A stretch of 64,000 nt of DNA from Adenophora triphylla var. japonica (GCA_022495995.1 JAFEMH010002455.1:124001-188000); one strand, 5' to 3'. Counted from the first letter of the stretch, positions 22,393-34,641 are shown. Numbers and translations: made by a program. Notes: a model not told the origin generated them from the sequence alone.

Positions 22393-23388
22393 TTTAGCGA
22401 TGCGCGGATTTTAAACATCCTCTTTTTTGTTTATCTTTTGAGTCGCCACCTATATTATTCATTTGGAAAACATAAAAAAACTATTTTGAAAGAGATATTG
22501 GGTTCGGAGCTTAGGTTATGAAATGGGAAGGTCAAGGAGCACCCATTTCACCCAATCCGTAGATCGGTCTTGCTAAAGAAAAGAGAGGTTTTCGAAAAAG
22601 AAGGGGATTTCAAATGAAAAAGAATAAAATAAAGATCCATTTAACGGGGTTAAACGGAATGTAGGATCGATTGCTTCGAGACCATCCCCATGATTTAGGG
22701 AGGCTCTAGGTCGATCCTAGATTCTATGTAATTATACCACTCTAACAATCAATTAGAAAGGAAATAGGGGTTACCTTGCGTAAAGGTGATTTGGGCAGAG
22801 TTTTGACTCAAGTTTAGAATCGAATCTTGACACGGACAGAGCTTCGCCTCAGTCCTTGACTCGGATCTTGATGTTTGTTTATCAACAAGGTTGACAAACA
22901 AACTTTGAGGTGATTTTAGGGGTGATTTACAGGAATCTTTCAGGGAGAGAAACCAGTAAACGTAGGGGGATTGTTGGGATTGTCGACCTCTGAAATACTG
23001 AAAGTCATCCAGTATTTATAGGTGTTAGAGAGGTAGAGGTGGAGATATAAAACACCTTGAGAAGGTTCCAGACTCCAAAATTCATTGGTTGACCAGATGG
23101 ATAAAGTTTTATCCCAAAAAGAGGTTGAAATCGACGAGGAGACTGTCATCTGCAGGCTGCAGAACACCAATATCTCACGCGAGACACACTATTCTGCGCA
23201 GGATATTGCAGTCAGTGGACAATTCTGCCCTTCCCTCGTTATCTCGTATGCAGTTTAGTCCCAAACTAACGGTGGTTAGTTAAAACTTAACGAAACATGA
23301 CGAAATGGTGGATTTCCACTTCTTGACTCAAAGCGAGACTTAGAGCGGTATAAATGTGATCCGATGGGTTCAGAATGGGGTGTCTACA
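22393..23388 (-). repeat. Tat-B 3' LTR
   Basis: 996 bp, read on the minus strand from tgtagacacccc (23388) to the 22393 end, where the usual tgtagcg on the plus strand is changed to tttagcg. It differs from the other LTR by scattered substitutions and a 12-15 bp indel near 22860. The TATA box (minus) is at 23020-23014 and the palindrome copy at 23172-23185 has lost one CpG. The purine tract gaagaagggctc (23400-23389, minus) abuts it. Confidence 0.93.
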
Positions 23389-23739
23389 GAGCCCTTCTTC
23401 GACAAGTCTTATGGAAGAAGTCATGTCGACGATAGAAAAGATATCATTTTAAACATCGGGACGGTCGGACCGCACGGCTTCCTACGCATCTCTATCGGAG
23501 AATCAGATCATAACGTAGTTCGACTCCAAAACACGAAAAGGCTGCTTTAGGTATTTTGAAAATCGAGGAGATTTTGTTTTGAAAAGATAGGTTCATACTG
23601 AGAAATCAAATCAAGACCCAATTCTGAATATACACTTTTGTCGAAGATTCGCACATGCGGGCTCAGAACACAACGAGGAAATATGTTAGAAAACAAAGGC
23701 TCACCTGTCCAGTCCTTTGAGTCCTGTCGTTTTATTTTT

Positions 23740-24115
23740 GTGACGATTCGCCTGTCTGGGCTCCGAATCGGGCTTTTAGTTGTTGAGGATGACGATTCAC
23801 CTGTTTGGGCGTTGAATCGAGCTTTTGATTTGACGATCCACCTGTCTGGGCATTGGATCGGGCTTTTGATTTGACGATCCACCTGTTTGGGCATTAGACC
23901 GGGCTTTTGATTTGACGATCCACCTGTGCAGGCGTTGGGCCAGGGCTTTGTGTTGACGATCCACCTGTGGCGTTGGGACCGGGCTTTTGTGTTGGACGAT
24001 CCACACTGATCCACCTATGGGCGTTGGGCCGGGCTTTGTGTTGACGATCCACCCATGCAGGCGTTGGACCGAGATTTTCTTTTGATGATTCACCTTTCTG
24101 GGCTCTGAATCATGT
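23740..24115. repeat. Tat-B 3'-UTR tandem repeat, ~41 bp unit
   Basis: Around nine copies of a unit such as gacgatccacctgtctgggc followed by attggatcgggcttttgattt, with length variation. It lies between the antisense cassette and the 3' LTR, the position where Tat elements commonly carry tandem repeats. Open frames across it are repeat artefacts. Confidence 0.85.
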
Positions 24116-24337
24116 GGAATGAGTTGATCTCTGGATCAATCATTTTCGAGCAACTGGTGCCGTACCGGGCGATAGCGTGGGTGTCACGTTCAGCTCGTTC
24201 CGTGACTTGCGGTGCCGATTTTTCCATGTTTCCTTGCTAGTGTGTCTTTTCCAAGGGTAAATGTGTTAAAATTTTGAATTTTGACGTTGTGTAGATGCTT
24301 ATTGTCGCGGACAATTTGTAAAATTCCAGAAGGTATA

Positions 24338-24393
24338 TCTCGCGTGAGATATCATGTCTCGTGCGGGACTTCTACTGTCGGGGCAATATATAA
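24338..24393 (+). promoter_or_regulatory. Tat-B antisense PMD gene promoter: hairpin plus TATA
   Basis: tctcgcgtgagata (24338-24351) and tgtctcgtgcggga (24355-24368) can pair at all 14 positions, counting four G-U pairs, around a 3-base loop. tatataa follows at 24387-24393, and the first exon starts about 150 bp later. The palindrome core is the Tat-B version also seen in its LTR. Promoter function is inferred from position. Confidence 0.55.
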
Positions 24394-24539
24394 CAGCAGT
24401 TGCTATTTAATTTGAAAATACCTCTTTTCAAATTCTCTCCCTAGCTTGAGCCAAGGCGATTTTCCTTTGCAATTTTTCGAGTGTTGCTTGTTGATTCCTT
24501 CTCCCAATCAACTCTCAATCCTTCCTCCCTCCACAATCC

Positions 24540-26807
24540 ATGGCTCAAGAAGGAAAAAAAATCCAATTTTTGGGAGTTACTTGCTCGAAAAAGATTACCC
24601 CCGCGATGACCTTACGTTTGATAGGGATGTGCATATTTCTACCGCCGTTCGGGAAGGTTTGGTAAGAGCTTCTCTCTCAATTCTTGTTTCTTGTATTGCA
24701 TTGCCTTTGAACCCATGCTTTTTGAATTCAAACTTCATCAATGGCAGTTTTTCTTTGCTTTTTGTCTAGAACTAGGTTCTACCTTGCATGCTTCATTTTT
24801 CGTTGAATTTGTTGGATGCTTGTTGTTGCGTTGTGTGCGTATGGGTCCCCTACATATCATGGATTGTAGGAGGGGTTGATTCGGGTAGTTAAATGCATCT
24901 TTGGGCATGCTTTTCTTGTACGCACACCAAGTGTTCGATGAAATGTCTCAATGAAAAATTTCTTCTATTTCTTTGGATTCTTGTAATGGGAGGTTGTCTA
25001 ACATTGTCCTTTTGCTTTTCCTCTGTTTTGCAGTCATACAGGCCGATGAAAAACTGTCGTGGAAGTTCGAAATTGGCCCGAGCTTTGTGGGACAAGATCA
25101 AGGGCCTTAATGGGGTTCGAGCTAGGATGGCTCAAACGGGGCTTTTGACCTTCGTTGATAACCTCCAAGGGATGAGGCGGACTCCCCAAGTTCTTCAGGA
25201 AATCCGAAAGAGGTGGTGGGATACTACTCGCCTTGGGTGCATACTGCGCTTCGGGGAAGCTACCATGACTCCGACTGATTTTCTGGCTATTATGGGGCTA
25301 GAGTTCACCGGTGAGCCCCTTCCTAAGACTACGGGTTATAAGCCTGCGAGCCCAGCTGAGTGGAGACGGTTGATTGGTTTTGCCCCTAACAAGGTTAACG
25401 GGTTTGCTACTGAGTTGTCACCTCTTCGAACTCAGCTTGAGGCTTATGCGCTTAAGCCGAATGCGGACACTGATCGGTTGGTGCGGGGCGCCCTTTGGTA
25501 CATTCTATCGGAGACTATTTTTGCGAACCACTCTTCTACGGCTCGTCTCTCTCTTTTAGCTTTGTTGGTTGATCTGGATGATGTGAGGACTTATGATTGG
25601 GGCTCAGCGGGGCTAGCCTTCTGTTATTACGCCATGGACGAGGCGTGTAGGCACACCAAGGATTCCATGTCAGGGTATTCTTATGCTTGGGAGGTATGCT
25701 CTTGATTACATTTTACATCCTTTATACGTACTCTTTGTACGTATTTCGTGCTGAATACATTTCTATTTTTAAGTACGAGATATGGGGCTATGTTGTCTTT
25801 GGTTTGTACAAGTTTGAGTTGGATAGCCGGGACCCTCTGTTTCCGGATATCAGGAGGTGGAGCCACCCCAATCGGAGTGTTGATGAGGAGGAGGATCAGG
25901 AGTGGACCCTGACGGTTGCAGAGGCGCGGGCCATGTTGGACGCCTTTGAGTATGAGCGGCTGGGCCTTTACCCATGGACCTTGGTTGAACGGGAGGTTCA
26001 CCGTGCTTGGGATGCCACTGCGATGCAGAGGATGTTGGTATCTCTGGAAGGGGATACCATGTATCTGGGCGAGCAAGTCTTCCCTCAGCATGGCCGGGGT
26101 TTACTGCCATATAGGGTGCCAGCGGATCCACCGAGAGCGATGTACCCTACCCACTTCATTCCAGATGATGATTATGCCGATCTTGTGGTGGGTTGTGCAG
26201 CGATGGCTCGTGTTGTCCGAGGAGCTTCTTATGCGGAGTTCTTGCCTCGGCTGATGGGTCCTCTGCCGGCGGGTGCTAGGCGATCGCTTGCTTGTGGTTC
26301 CACCTCTGCCTCTGCCTCAGGTTCGTCAGCCCCTAGCACTTCTTCCCAGTATGCCGGTTCTCTGCCCTTCGTGCCAGATTTTGGTCCTATGAGCTACACG
26401 TATATGATGGGGAGCATGCCGATGATGGGCCACATCCCGACTCCGGATCATATTCTCGAGGGTTACCGCCTTCCGCCTGATGTCTCCTCGGTATGTTTGT
26501 GTTCATACTATTTCACGTATTCATCCATATAAGTGTATATGTCCGACTTCATCTGAGCATCTCTTTCTTTTGTTGTCAGATCACTATGTCCACGGCTGAT
26601 TACAACCGTGGAGCGAGCAAGATGGCAGGATTGATGGCCTTGGCGTCGGACCTATCTGAGAGGCTGTTCCAGAAGGCATCCTTGGCGGCTTCGACGGTGG
26701 CCTCTGCGGTGACTCCGACTTATGGAGCCAAGAGGTCGAGGAGGGACGGCATCCCCAATGGTGGTGAAGGCGGAGGTTCTGGCGGCTCGAGTGACCTGAT
26801 GGCTTGA
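24540..26807 (+). pseudogene. Plant mobile domain (PMD) gene carried antisense in Tat-B
   Basis: Four exons read on the + strand, against the host element: 24540-24661, 25034-25693, 25774-26490 and 26580-26807. The introns have GT/AG borders (gtaagag..ttgcag, gtatgct..ttaag, gtatgtt..tgtcag), and exons 2-4 join in phase 0. Exon 2 has the PMD pattern: RKRWWDTTRLGCILRFGEAT, then M-T-P-T-D-F-L-A-I-M-G-L. PMD proteins such as Arabidopsis MAIN and MAIL1 act in the nucleus and affect transposon silencing; many others reside in transposons. Exon 1 needs a one-base correction in an A run after MAQEGKK, so the gene is at least mildly damaged. Exons 2-4 have no internal stop. The Ser/Gly-rich C-terminus ends at 26807. 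Confidence 0.75.
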
Positions 26808-27148
26808 TCCTCTTTTCTCCCCATTTGTTTTCTGATGACTTGTAAATATTGGCCATGTGGGCCTAGACAATTTTTCCTTTTCTTTGGTACCTGTTAGCAC
26901 GTAGATGGCACAAAAACATGGTTTTCCTTAATTCCTAGTCCTAGGTCTAATTATTTAGTTTTCTAACTTTCTCGACTTTCCGTGGTTGAAAATGAAATGG
27001 CCACCTAGGCCACAATTTTGAGCTTGAATTTGGTGTTGCACTACATGTTAGGAACTTTACATGCAGGTTTTCGAGACTTGCTTCGTCAAGTCGGGGCTAG
27101 ATTGTTTATTTGTGCGGAAGCTGTTCTTTGTTTTGCCGTGGCGATGTA

Positions 27149-27242
27149 TCGCGCGGGACAAGGCATCTCGCGCGAGACACGCTACCCGAGCGAGAATCCT
27201 CTTCCTTCTTGAACGAGGATTTTGTCGGTTTTCCCTATAAAA
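27149..27242 (+). promoter_or_regulatory. Tat-B antisense DUF7745 gene promoter: palindromes plus TATA
   Basis: tcgcgcggga (27149-27158) and tctcgcgcgaga (27166-27177) lie about 60 bp before tataaaa (27236-27242), which is about 100 bp before the first ATG (27339). The second palindrome is perfect over 12 bp and equals the Tat-B LTR motif. Confidence 0.55.
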
Positions 27243-27338
27243 ACACCACAGTAGTCCGGCGGATAACTCATCCTAGCCTTTCAAACTCTAGATTCTGTTA
27301 GGGTGGAGTTCTTGTCTTCTTTTTCAACCCTGTGATCC

Positions 27339-28839
27339 ATGGCTTCCAAGGAGATCGCCCCAAACGTCCATAATTGTTGATGATTTTTCTTTACCTTCTG
27401 AAGTGGTTGAATCCTTCAAGCAAGCCTCAAGGGATTTTGTGAGGTCATTTCACAATCGATCTCGTAATAGGTTCATAGCAGAATTCGGATTCAGGATCCT
27501 CTTCACCTTGAAGAACCTCCAACTGGATTGGATTCTTTTGCAGGGTCTTTGCTCGATTTTGGGATCCCTCTGTTCATCTCTTCAATTTTTCTCTTAATGA
27601 GATGGTGCCCCTCTTTTGTTGAGGAATTTGCTATCATCTGGATATGCCTTTGGTAGGTGAGATTGCTTTGTCCCTAAATACAATAGGAATCATTCGAGGC
27701 TTTGAATGAATTGCTAGGGATCCCCCTTGATACTTGCTATGAGTTGGTTCACCGCGAGATGGGTAGATTGTTCTTCTTTTCTGAGCGATTCGGCGGAGAT
27801 TCGAGATGATGACGCCTCTCATGTTTACAAACGGAACTTTTTGGCCCTTTCTCTTTTCGGAGATGTTTTGTTCACATGCGGGGATGGCTTGGTTGACTCC
27901 CAATTGGTGGAAATTGTTACGCGAGGCTAGGAAACGTTCGGGGAACATCATTTCGCTAATTTTGGGTGAAACCTACATGGTCTTGATGAGTTGCATAAGA
28001 CCGGTGCCATGACTCAAGGGAGCCCTCTTTTGTTGACTATTTGGCTTAGGGAGCATCTCAAGTTGGTAGGTCCCCGTTGGAATATTCCCCGTTCACATAT
28101 CATACGCGAAAGTTCTTGATCAAGGATCTCTTGGTGGAGGAGTGGGCCAAGTTGATTGCGAAGGTTGTAGCTTCTTTGATATCCTTTGGTGTCCACCTTA
28201 TTGGAGATTGAACAAGTACGTTGCCAATACCGAGGGTTTTGACGGGGTTGTTCTCCCGGGTTTGCGAGATTCCTCCTTTTATTTTCCCAAACGGGTGCTC
28301 AGTCGGTTTGGTCGACGGCAGGACACTTATCTTTTCGACGGGGCCTCTCGTGATGTGTCTTATATTGGTGTAGAGTTTGCGCGTAGTGCTAGCTCGGCAT
28401 GGGGTGAGGAACTAGTCGGGACCGAGTCGAACCTTCGGAATTTTGATGCAAGCATCTTCTTATCGACAAGTATTTGGATTGGTTCCTTCATCTTAGGTCA
28501 CCCTAGTGTGGAGAAAATTGATGATCTGCGGCTTTCCTTTGTTAGGGGATTCTTTCGTAGCTAGCGGTATTTTGCGAAGGAGCGAGGCTCGATGCGATCA
28601 CGCTGCTAATGTACGGACCGATCCAACCCGGGATTTTCTTGATGGGGATTGGTACGAGGCGAGAGCGAAGAGATGCACGGAAAGACTGCAAGCTTTAGAT
28701 AGGCCCAATGTCTTCAAGAGGCTTTCGGAGTCCGTCTTTACTCGTCTCGAGGATGTTACGCCGAAGGGCCCAGCGCAAGAAGGATCGCGAAGACGGTGGT
28801 GATCATGTCCGCCGGCCTACCAAGTTAATGAAAGGATAG
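27339..28839 (+). pseudogene. DUF7745-like gene carried antisense in Tat-B
   Basis: Spread over all three frames, so frameshifted. Recognisable parts are NRFIAEFGFRILFTLKNL, then FWDPSVHLFNFSLNEMVP (about 27558-27611), the hallmark region of plant DUF7745 proteins, and a basic C-terminus ending RRPTKLMKG with a stop at 28837-28839. The function of DUF7745 is unknown; it is often found in plant transposons. It follows the PMD gene in the same orientation, as in Tat-A and Tat-C. Too broken to yield a full product. Confidence 0.6.
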
Positions 28840-29313
28840 ATCTTAAGGAGTACCAAGATATTGCTTTGATAGATCAATAGTTTTGTTTTATTAGTATTTT
28901 TTTTCAAGTTTGTTAGCTTAGCAAATTAGTCGTTGTGGTTAGGATTTCCCTTTTGTCATCTTAATAAAATGCATTTGATTAATAAAAGGACAAAATTAGA
29001 TTTATTTATTTGATTGGACCGGAACGAAGAATTTGCCTCGTTCCTCTTTTACGTGATTAAATAAGAGGCTCGGAGTCTAACGTAGTTCATTTTTGAGAGA
29101 AAAGGACAAAATACGGTTTCGAGTAGAGGGTAATCTCGCGCGAGACAAGGCCTCTTTCTTTTTTTCTTTTTATGAACACCCTTTCTTTTACTAGGCCCAG
29201 CGCTCTTCGGGTTTTCAATCTAAGCGGGCTTCTTTTCTTGTGCAAGCTCTAATTTTTGCCTAGGCCGTCCCCTTCGGGATTTTGACCTAACGAGCATTTT
29301 CTTTTAGGCCAAG
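28840..29313. other. Spacer between antisense cassette and Tat-B integrase end
   Basis: Convergent junction: the antisense genes end on the left and integrase ends on the right. Another perfect tctcgcgcgaga lies at 29134-29145. Phrases such as aggcc-ag-gctcttcgggttt and taggccgtccccttcgggat recur around 29190-29280, similar in style to the duplicated spacer of Tat-A at 47806-48090. Confidence 0.5.
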
Positions 29314-30465
29314 TCACGCGAAGTATTTCTTGAGTTTGTCCATGTTGGTGGCGGTAGGCGATCTCAGTCTAAGTCCGCGGTGAAGAGGCTCCCCGGAGAA
29401 TATCTTCTTTACGATGTAGGGTCCTATCCATCTTGGTCCCCGCTTGCCTAAGCGGGTTGAAAGGTCCCGGGACGATGCTCGCGGAGAACTGGGTCGCCCA
29501 CGATATTCCTTGTCTTGACCTTTTTGTTGAAAGCTCTTGCCATTCTTCTTTGGTAAGCTTGAGTGTGCTCATTTGCTTTCGGCCTCCTTTCGTCTAGCAA
29601 GGCTAACTCTTCGTATACGCTTTCTAGCCGATCGACTTCGTTCACTTGGTTTTCTAGGAGAACCCTTAGTGATGGTATTTCCAATTCTATTGGCAAGACA
29701 GCCTCCATTCCGAAGGTGAGGGGCGTAGGGAGTCTCTCATGTAGCTGTTCGGACTGATGTGCGATATCCCCACAGTGCCAAGGGTAACTTGTCGGGCCAG
29801 TCTTTCCCGGTGATTGCCATTTTTCTGATGATGGTTTCGATTGTCTTGTTTGCGGCTTCGACTGCTCCATTCGTTTGAGGCCTGTAAGGAGATGACTTGT
29901 GCCTTGTAATTTTTTACTCGATTAGGAGGTGATCAGTTTCCTTCTCGAAGTGTGAGCCATTATCAGATATCATCTCTTACGGGACCCCGTATTGGCAGAT
30001 GATGTTGTGTTTGATGAATTCTGCAACCTTTCTGGCATTCAAAACTTTGTAGGAGGCGGCCTCGACCCATTTAGTTAAATAGTCGATGGCTACTAGGACG
30101 AAGCAGTGCCCATTGGCTCCTGTGGGTGTGACCTTTCCAATCACATCTATTCCCCATGTCGAGAACGGCCAAGGAGAAGTCATAGGGTACAGTAAGGAAG
30201 GCGGTGCGTGTTCAAGGTTGGCATGTATCTGACACTTATGGCATTTCTTGACCATTCTGGTATAGTCAGCTTCCATGGTTAGCCAAAAGTACCCTTGTCT
30301 GATGACCTTTTTGGCAAGCATGTTTCCGCTCATGTGGGTTCCACATATGCCTTGATGAACATGGTCCATTATTTCTCGGGCCTCTTCTTCGGTGGAACAA
30401 AGGAGGTTTCCTGGGGAATGCTTCTTGAATAGACGGCCATCAATGATGGAGTAATTAGCGGCCAA
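29314..30465 (-). pseudogene. Tat-B integrase
   Basis: Read on the minus strand from about 30465: zinc-binding part (HVHQGICGTHMSGN and CHKCQIH), then the catalytic core with Asp in STWGIDVIGKV, Asp in the SDNGSHFE region and Glu in PQTNGAVEAANKT, then the C-terminal part ending DKLKKYFA with a stop at 29314-29316. Stops and a frameshift interrupt the core after position 29977 and near 29460. Close to the Tat-A integrase, supporting a shared lineage. Confidence 0.85.
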
Positions 30466-31120
30466 CCTCTTAAGGGCGATCTGAGTCTTCTGGTCTGTCT
30501 CAGGTGGGATGGTTTCATCTAGGATGAAATGCCAAATATCATGGTACTACGGTTTCTCTTCGGAGTCCTCGACGGTGGCACATTTGGATAGCCATTTGTC
30601 TTTGCAGTCATGGAGATCTATAACGGCGCAGTAGGCAGGAGTTGAACGTCGTGTTATTTTGAAAGGTTTGACTGCCTTTCCTTTAGGGGTTTCGACCAAG
30701 GAAGCGAGTGTGGCTAATGCGTCTGCAAACTGGTTTTTATCTCTAGGAAGATAGTGGAATGAGACATCCTGAAATTGTTGTGCCAACTCTTGGAGGTGGG
30801 CACTGTATCTTTGAAAGGTTGGATCTTGGATCCTCCCACTTCTTGATGTCGATTGATGATTAACTGGGAGTCCCCGAATACCTCAAGTTCGGTCACGTTG
30901 CGTTCTAGGGCTGCCTCAAGCCCCGCTATACAAGCCTCATATTCCGCGGTGTTGTTGGTGGCGTCAAAGTCAAGACGTATTGCTAGTGGAGTATAGATGT
31001 CGTCAAGGTCTACCAATAACATTCCAATGCCGAACCCTCTCTTGTTGGCTGCCCCAATGAAAAATAATTGCCACTTATTTTCGTCTTCTATACTCATGAT
31101 GTCTTCATCAGGGAATCGCG
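30466..31120 (-). pseudogene. Tat-B second (archaeal-type) RNase H
   Basis: Tat elements carry an additional RNase H between the first RNase H and integrase. Here WQLFFIGAANKRG, TNNTAEYEACIAGLEAAL and FGDSQLIIN are seen, then after a frameshift near 30790 the tail LPRDKNQFADALATLASL. The first catalytic Asp, present in Tat-A as FFDGAAN, is Ile here (FFIGAAN), so this copy is likely inactive. Confidence 0.8.
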
Positions 31121-32554
31121 GGTCTTCCTCCTTCGCTTCGTCACAAGGAAATTCGGCCAAGCGATGCAGAATACACTCCCCGGCGGATTTACAGTGGACG
31201 TAAGTGATATCATATCCCGCGAGCATGAAGTACCATTTAGCCAGTCTCGAAGAAGAATTTGATTTGTCTAGGATATACTTCAAAGGATCCATTCTTGCAA
31301 TGAGACAAATCGGGAAGGCTTCCATATAGTGCTTTAGGCTTTGTGATACCCAAACAAGAGCAGCACAGGATTTGTCGAGTGGAGAGTAATTGATCTCGCT
31401 GCCTTGGAATCTGCGGCTGACAAAGTAGATTGTATTCTCTGTGTGTCAAGCAGGCTATTCTTGAGCGAGCATAGCCCCTAGAGCGTTGTCAGTGACCGTG
31501 AGGTATAGCTTTAAGGGGTTTTCCTTATGTGGTGGAACCAGGATGGGTGGGGAAGTTAAGTAATTCTTAACTTCCTCGAATGCTTCTTGACATTCTTCGG
31601 TCCACTCTTGAGGTGCATTTTTCTTAAGTAACTTGAAGATAGGATCGCACATTGTAGTCAATTGATTGATGAATCAACTGATATATTGGAGTCTACCCAT
31701 GAATCCCTTTACTTCTTTCTGCGTTCTGGGTGGAGGCATGTCCATGATAGCCCTTATCTTAGCGGGGTCTGCTTCTATGCCGCGCTCTGTGACCATGTAC
31801 CCTAAGACTTTCCCTTTGACCACTCCGAATGAGCATTTTGCGGGGTTGAGTCTCATCTTGTGTTGTCTCAGTCGATTGAAGAATTTTGAGATCCACAAGT
31901 CTTGACCATCTGTCCCTTTTGAGTGGACAATCATGTCATCCACGTATACCTCTATTTCTTTGTGGATCATGTCATGGAATAGTATCGTGACTGCCTTTTG
32001 GTAAGTAGCCCCAGCGTTCTTGAGACCAAACGGCATAACCGTGTAATAGAATGTTCCCCAAGGTGTGGTGAATGCTGTTTTTTTCTGGTCCTACTCTGCC
32101 ATGAGCATTTGGTTATACCTACGAAGCCATCGACGAATGAGCGGACTTCGTATGCTGCCGTGGCGTCGACCAACATGTCTATGTTTGGTAGTGGGAAGTC
32201 ATCTTTAGGGGATGCCTTGTTCAAGTCTCTGAAATCGACACAGACTCGTATTTTTCCGTTCGACTTGGCTACTTGTACCGTGTTTGCTAGCTATTCTGGA
32301 TACTCGATCACTTTGATAAACCCCACGTTCAAGAGTTTCATGATTTCCTCTTTTACTTGCATTGACCATTCCGGTTTAATTATGCGTAGTTTCTGTTTGA
32401 CTGGCTTGGTGTTGGGTAGCAGCGGTATCTTGTGCTCTACAATTGACTGATTCAACCCAGGCATATCTTTGTAGGACCAAGCAAAGACGTCGACATATTC
32501 TCTGAGGAGAAGGCGTGTCAAGGTTTCTCTGTCTTCCCCCTTGAAGAAGTACAT
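31121..32554 (-). pseudogene. Tat-B reverse transcriptase and RNase H
   Basis: The sequence starts with YVDVFAWSYKDMPGL, typical for gypsy RT, then FRDLNKASPKDDFPLPNID, VMPFGLKNAGATYQK and the catalytic YVDDMIVHS (31932-31946), followed by the RNase H region (ALGAMLAQE, IYFVSRRFQGSEINYSP). Stops lie after VIEYPE and QYIS, and a frameshift lies near 32080. The catalytic loop is intact but the frame is not. Confidence 0.87.
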
Positions 32555-32617
32555 CGATCTTTGTTTCTCCGGGGTCTTGTTGTCCCAAGATTAACCGTTT
32601 GCATTTCCTCGTAATCT

Positions 32618-33570
32618 TCAGGCCATTCTTTCCTGACGACCTACTTGCTTTGCTAATTCTTTTAAAATTTGTTCATTTTCTTGATCTATCTTATTGTATG
32701 ATTCATTATTAATATGTTCGTTGTATTGATTGTTATTAGTTAATTCATCATTCATGATGTTAGCAATCTTAGGGTACTCGGAAAGATCAAAGTTTTCATT
32801 AAGGAAGTAAGGGAATACATGTTCGGCCACCGCCTCGATTTCCTCCTGAGTGAGTTCATCAGAGGTGGAGCCTGATTCTAATGTGAAAGTTACAGGGCCT
32901 ATCTTCCTGCAGGCATGGGGAGAACAACCAAGCTCTTTGATCATGAAGTCTTCATCAACAACTGGTCCTCCGGTGGCGTGCCAGTTTAGAATTGGCTCAT
33001 CACATTTCTGAATTAGTCTTGTGTAATCAATAGTTGGAGTGTTCCCCTTGGTGATTGTATGGATCTGGCTGTCTTCTAACCGGCACAGGTCTTCAAACTG
33101 TCTCAGCATGTCCTCTCCCAACACAAAGTCCCATTTGCTTGTCATTTCTGCCTTCGTGCCCCACAAATCTTTAGGGATTAGTGAGACGGTTATGTTTCAT
33201 CTGGTGAAGCGTCGCAGTCGCTGAAGATTTCAAAGCCCGGCTGGCGCTTTCCTTTATTGTCAGTCCATGGTTCTGAAAAGATAAAGTAGAGGATGCTTTC
33301 CCCTTCCCGAATGAAGTAGCCATTGAGTGTCTTTCGATATGGTTCGAGATTGCAATCTTTGACCTTCGGGTTATTGTGGCCTTTGTATGTGGTTCCTTCC
33401 CACTTGACTTGAGTGAAGTCCCACTCTTCTTCGTCATCTCCATCATGGATGGAAGTGATGTATCCTAGACCATGCTTTGTGTGTGGTGAGGGAACCGGTG
33501 GTGGTTCCGTTACCCCTTGCAAGTGTTTTCCAAGTCCCAAGCCAGGGAAGTATCCTTTTGCTTGCATCAT
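32618..33570 (-). pseudogene. Tat-B protease-RT linker region
   Basis: Two frames: 33570-33190 with FPGLGLGKHLQG and HGLGY, a glycine-patch-like linker shared with Tat-A, and 33166-32618 with NENFDLSEYP, matching the Tat-A linker at 44300. The pepsin-like protease that should precede this is not found between 33571 and 33831, so it has been deleted. Confidence 0.7.
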
Positions 33571-33831
33571 TCTCCAAACAGGAAGGTTTCCAGAAAACCG
33601 AAGTGCCTTGGAGTAATCGTTTTCGTTGCAAGTTTCAAGGTACTTTCTTTCTCGATCTCAAATAAGTAATCATAATTGAAAAGGAAAATACTGACTAACT
33701 ATTATTGAAAAGAAAACTTGATACTCTTGCCCACAAATGAGGATTTTGGGCAAGTAGTTCCCAAACTAGACTAGACTATCAATCGTTTCTTTTTGTAAAA
33801 AGTAAATAACTGAAAAAAGAAAAGGAAGCTT

Positions 33832-34641
33832 TCATTTCTTAATCCAACCAAGGGCGCCTCCGCTAGGAGCAAGTTTGATGGTGTCGTTGTCAATTAAGTC
33901 TTGGACTGCATTCTTCAGGTTGAAACAATCATTGGTATGGTGGCCATGGCATTGATGGTAGTAGCAGTAGAGGTGTGGGGCTCGACCTTCCTTCTTGGGT
34001 TGGTAGCCTTCCATTGGGTTCATCACTCCATCCTTGTGAAGACTTCTGAAGAGATGACCGAGAGAGATCCCTCCGATATCAGTGAAAATCCTTCCCTTCC
34101 TTTTCTTAGCCATTTGATTGTGGAGGTCTCGAATGTGGTTCTCGTAGTGTTGCACAAAGACATTGTGGCGAGACTGATATTCTGATTCCATTTGCTCCTT
34201 GAGGTCACGGTAAAGAGTATTGAGGCAATACTTGACCCTCTCATCAATGTCATCTTCAATGTGGGCTTCGAGGGCGCTACACTTTTGGGTCATAGCCTCG
34301 AGTTCGCTTTTGACTTCCTCAAGTTCTTCGATCAGTATCTTTGTCTTCTCAGCTTGAATGGACTCTTCCAAGTAACGCCATTCGTTGCTATTGTCAATAT
34401 GTTGCAGAGCTTTGGCGAGTTGATCCTTGATGCCACTTAACTCTTCTTGCACGGATGATTGCCCGCTGTCGGAGCCACTTTCTATATTCCGGAAATCTCT
34501 AGCAATGCGGATGGAAGGTAAATCGAAGGCTTCTCTCCAACCTTCCACATGTTCCATTTCAGCGACAAGGGACTTGGTCAACTCTTGTAGAGTTTGTTGT
34601 TCAAGGCCCTTCTTGGTGATGACGTGCTTTTCAGTAGACAT
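33832..34641 (-). CDS. Tat-B gag-like protein lacking the capsid core
   Basis: Open frame of 269 codons. The N-terminus is charged and helical, with a likely coiled coil (about residues 75-175, heptad-like Leu/Glu/Lys). It is followed by KRKGRIFTDIGGISLGHLFR and a zinc-knuckle-like YCYYHQCHGHHTNDC. The retrotransposon Gag capsid domain seen in Tat-A (LKWFFQL region) is absent, so this is a shortened Gag. It is the longest undamaged frame of the sense set in Tat-B and could in principle be made. Confidence 0.65.
   Translation of the reverse strand: MSTEKHVITKKGLEQQTLQELTKSLVAEMEHVEGWREAFDLPSIRIARDFRNIESGSDSGQSSVQEELSGIKDQLAKALQHIDNSNEWRYLEESIQAEKTKILIEELEEVKSELEAMTQKCSALEAHIEDDIDERVKYCLNTLYRDLKEQMESEYQSRHNVFVQHYENHIRDLHNQMAKKRKGRIFTDIGGISLGHLFRSLHKDGVMNPMEGYQPKKEGRAPHLYCYYHQCHGHHTNDCFNLKNAVQDLIDNDTIKLAPSGGALGWIKK

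Noticed and set aside
23547..24093. Minus-strand frames with repeated peptides (DRQIKS-like)
   Set aside because: Translation of the 41-bp tandem repeat, with no support as a gene.
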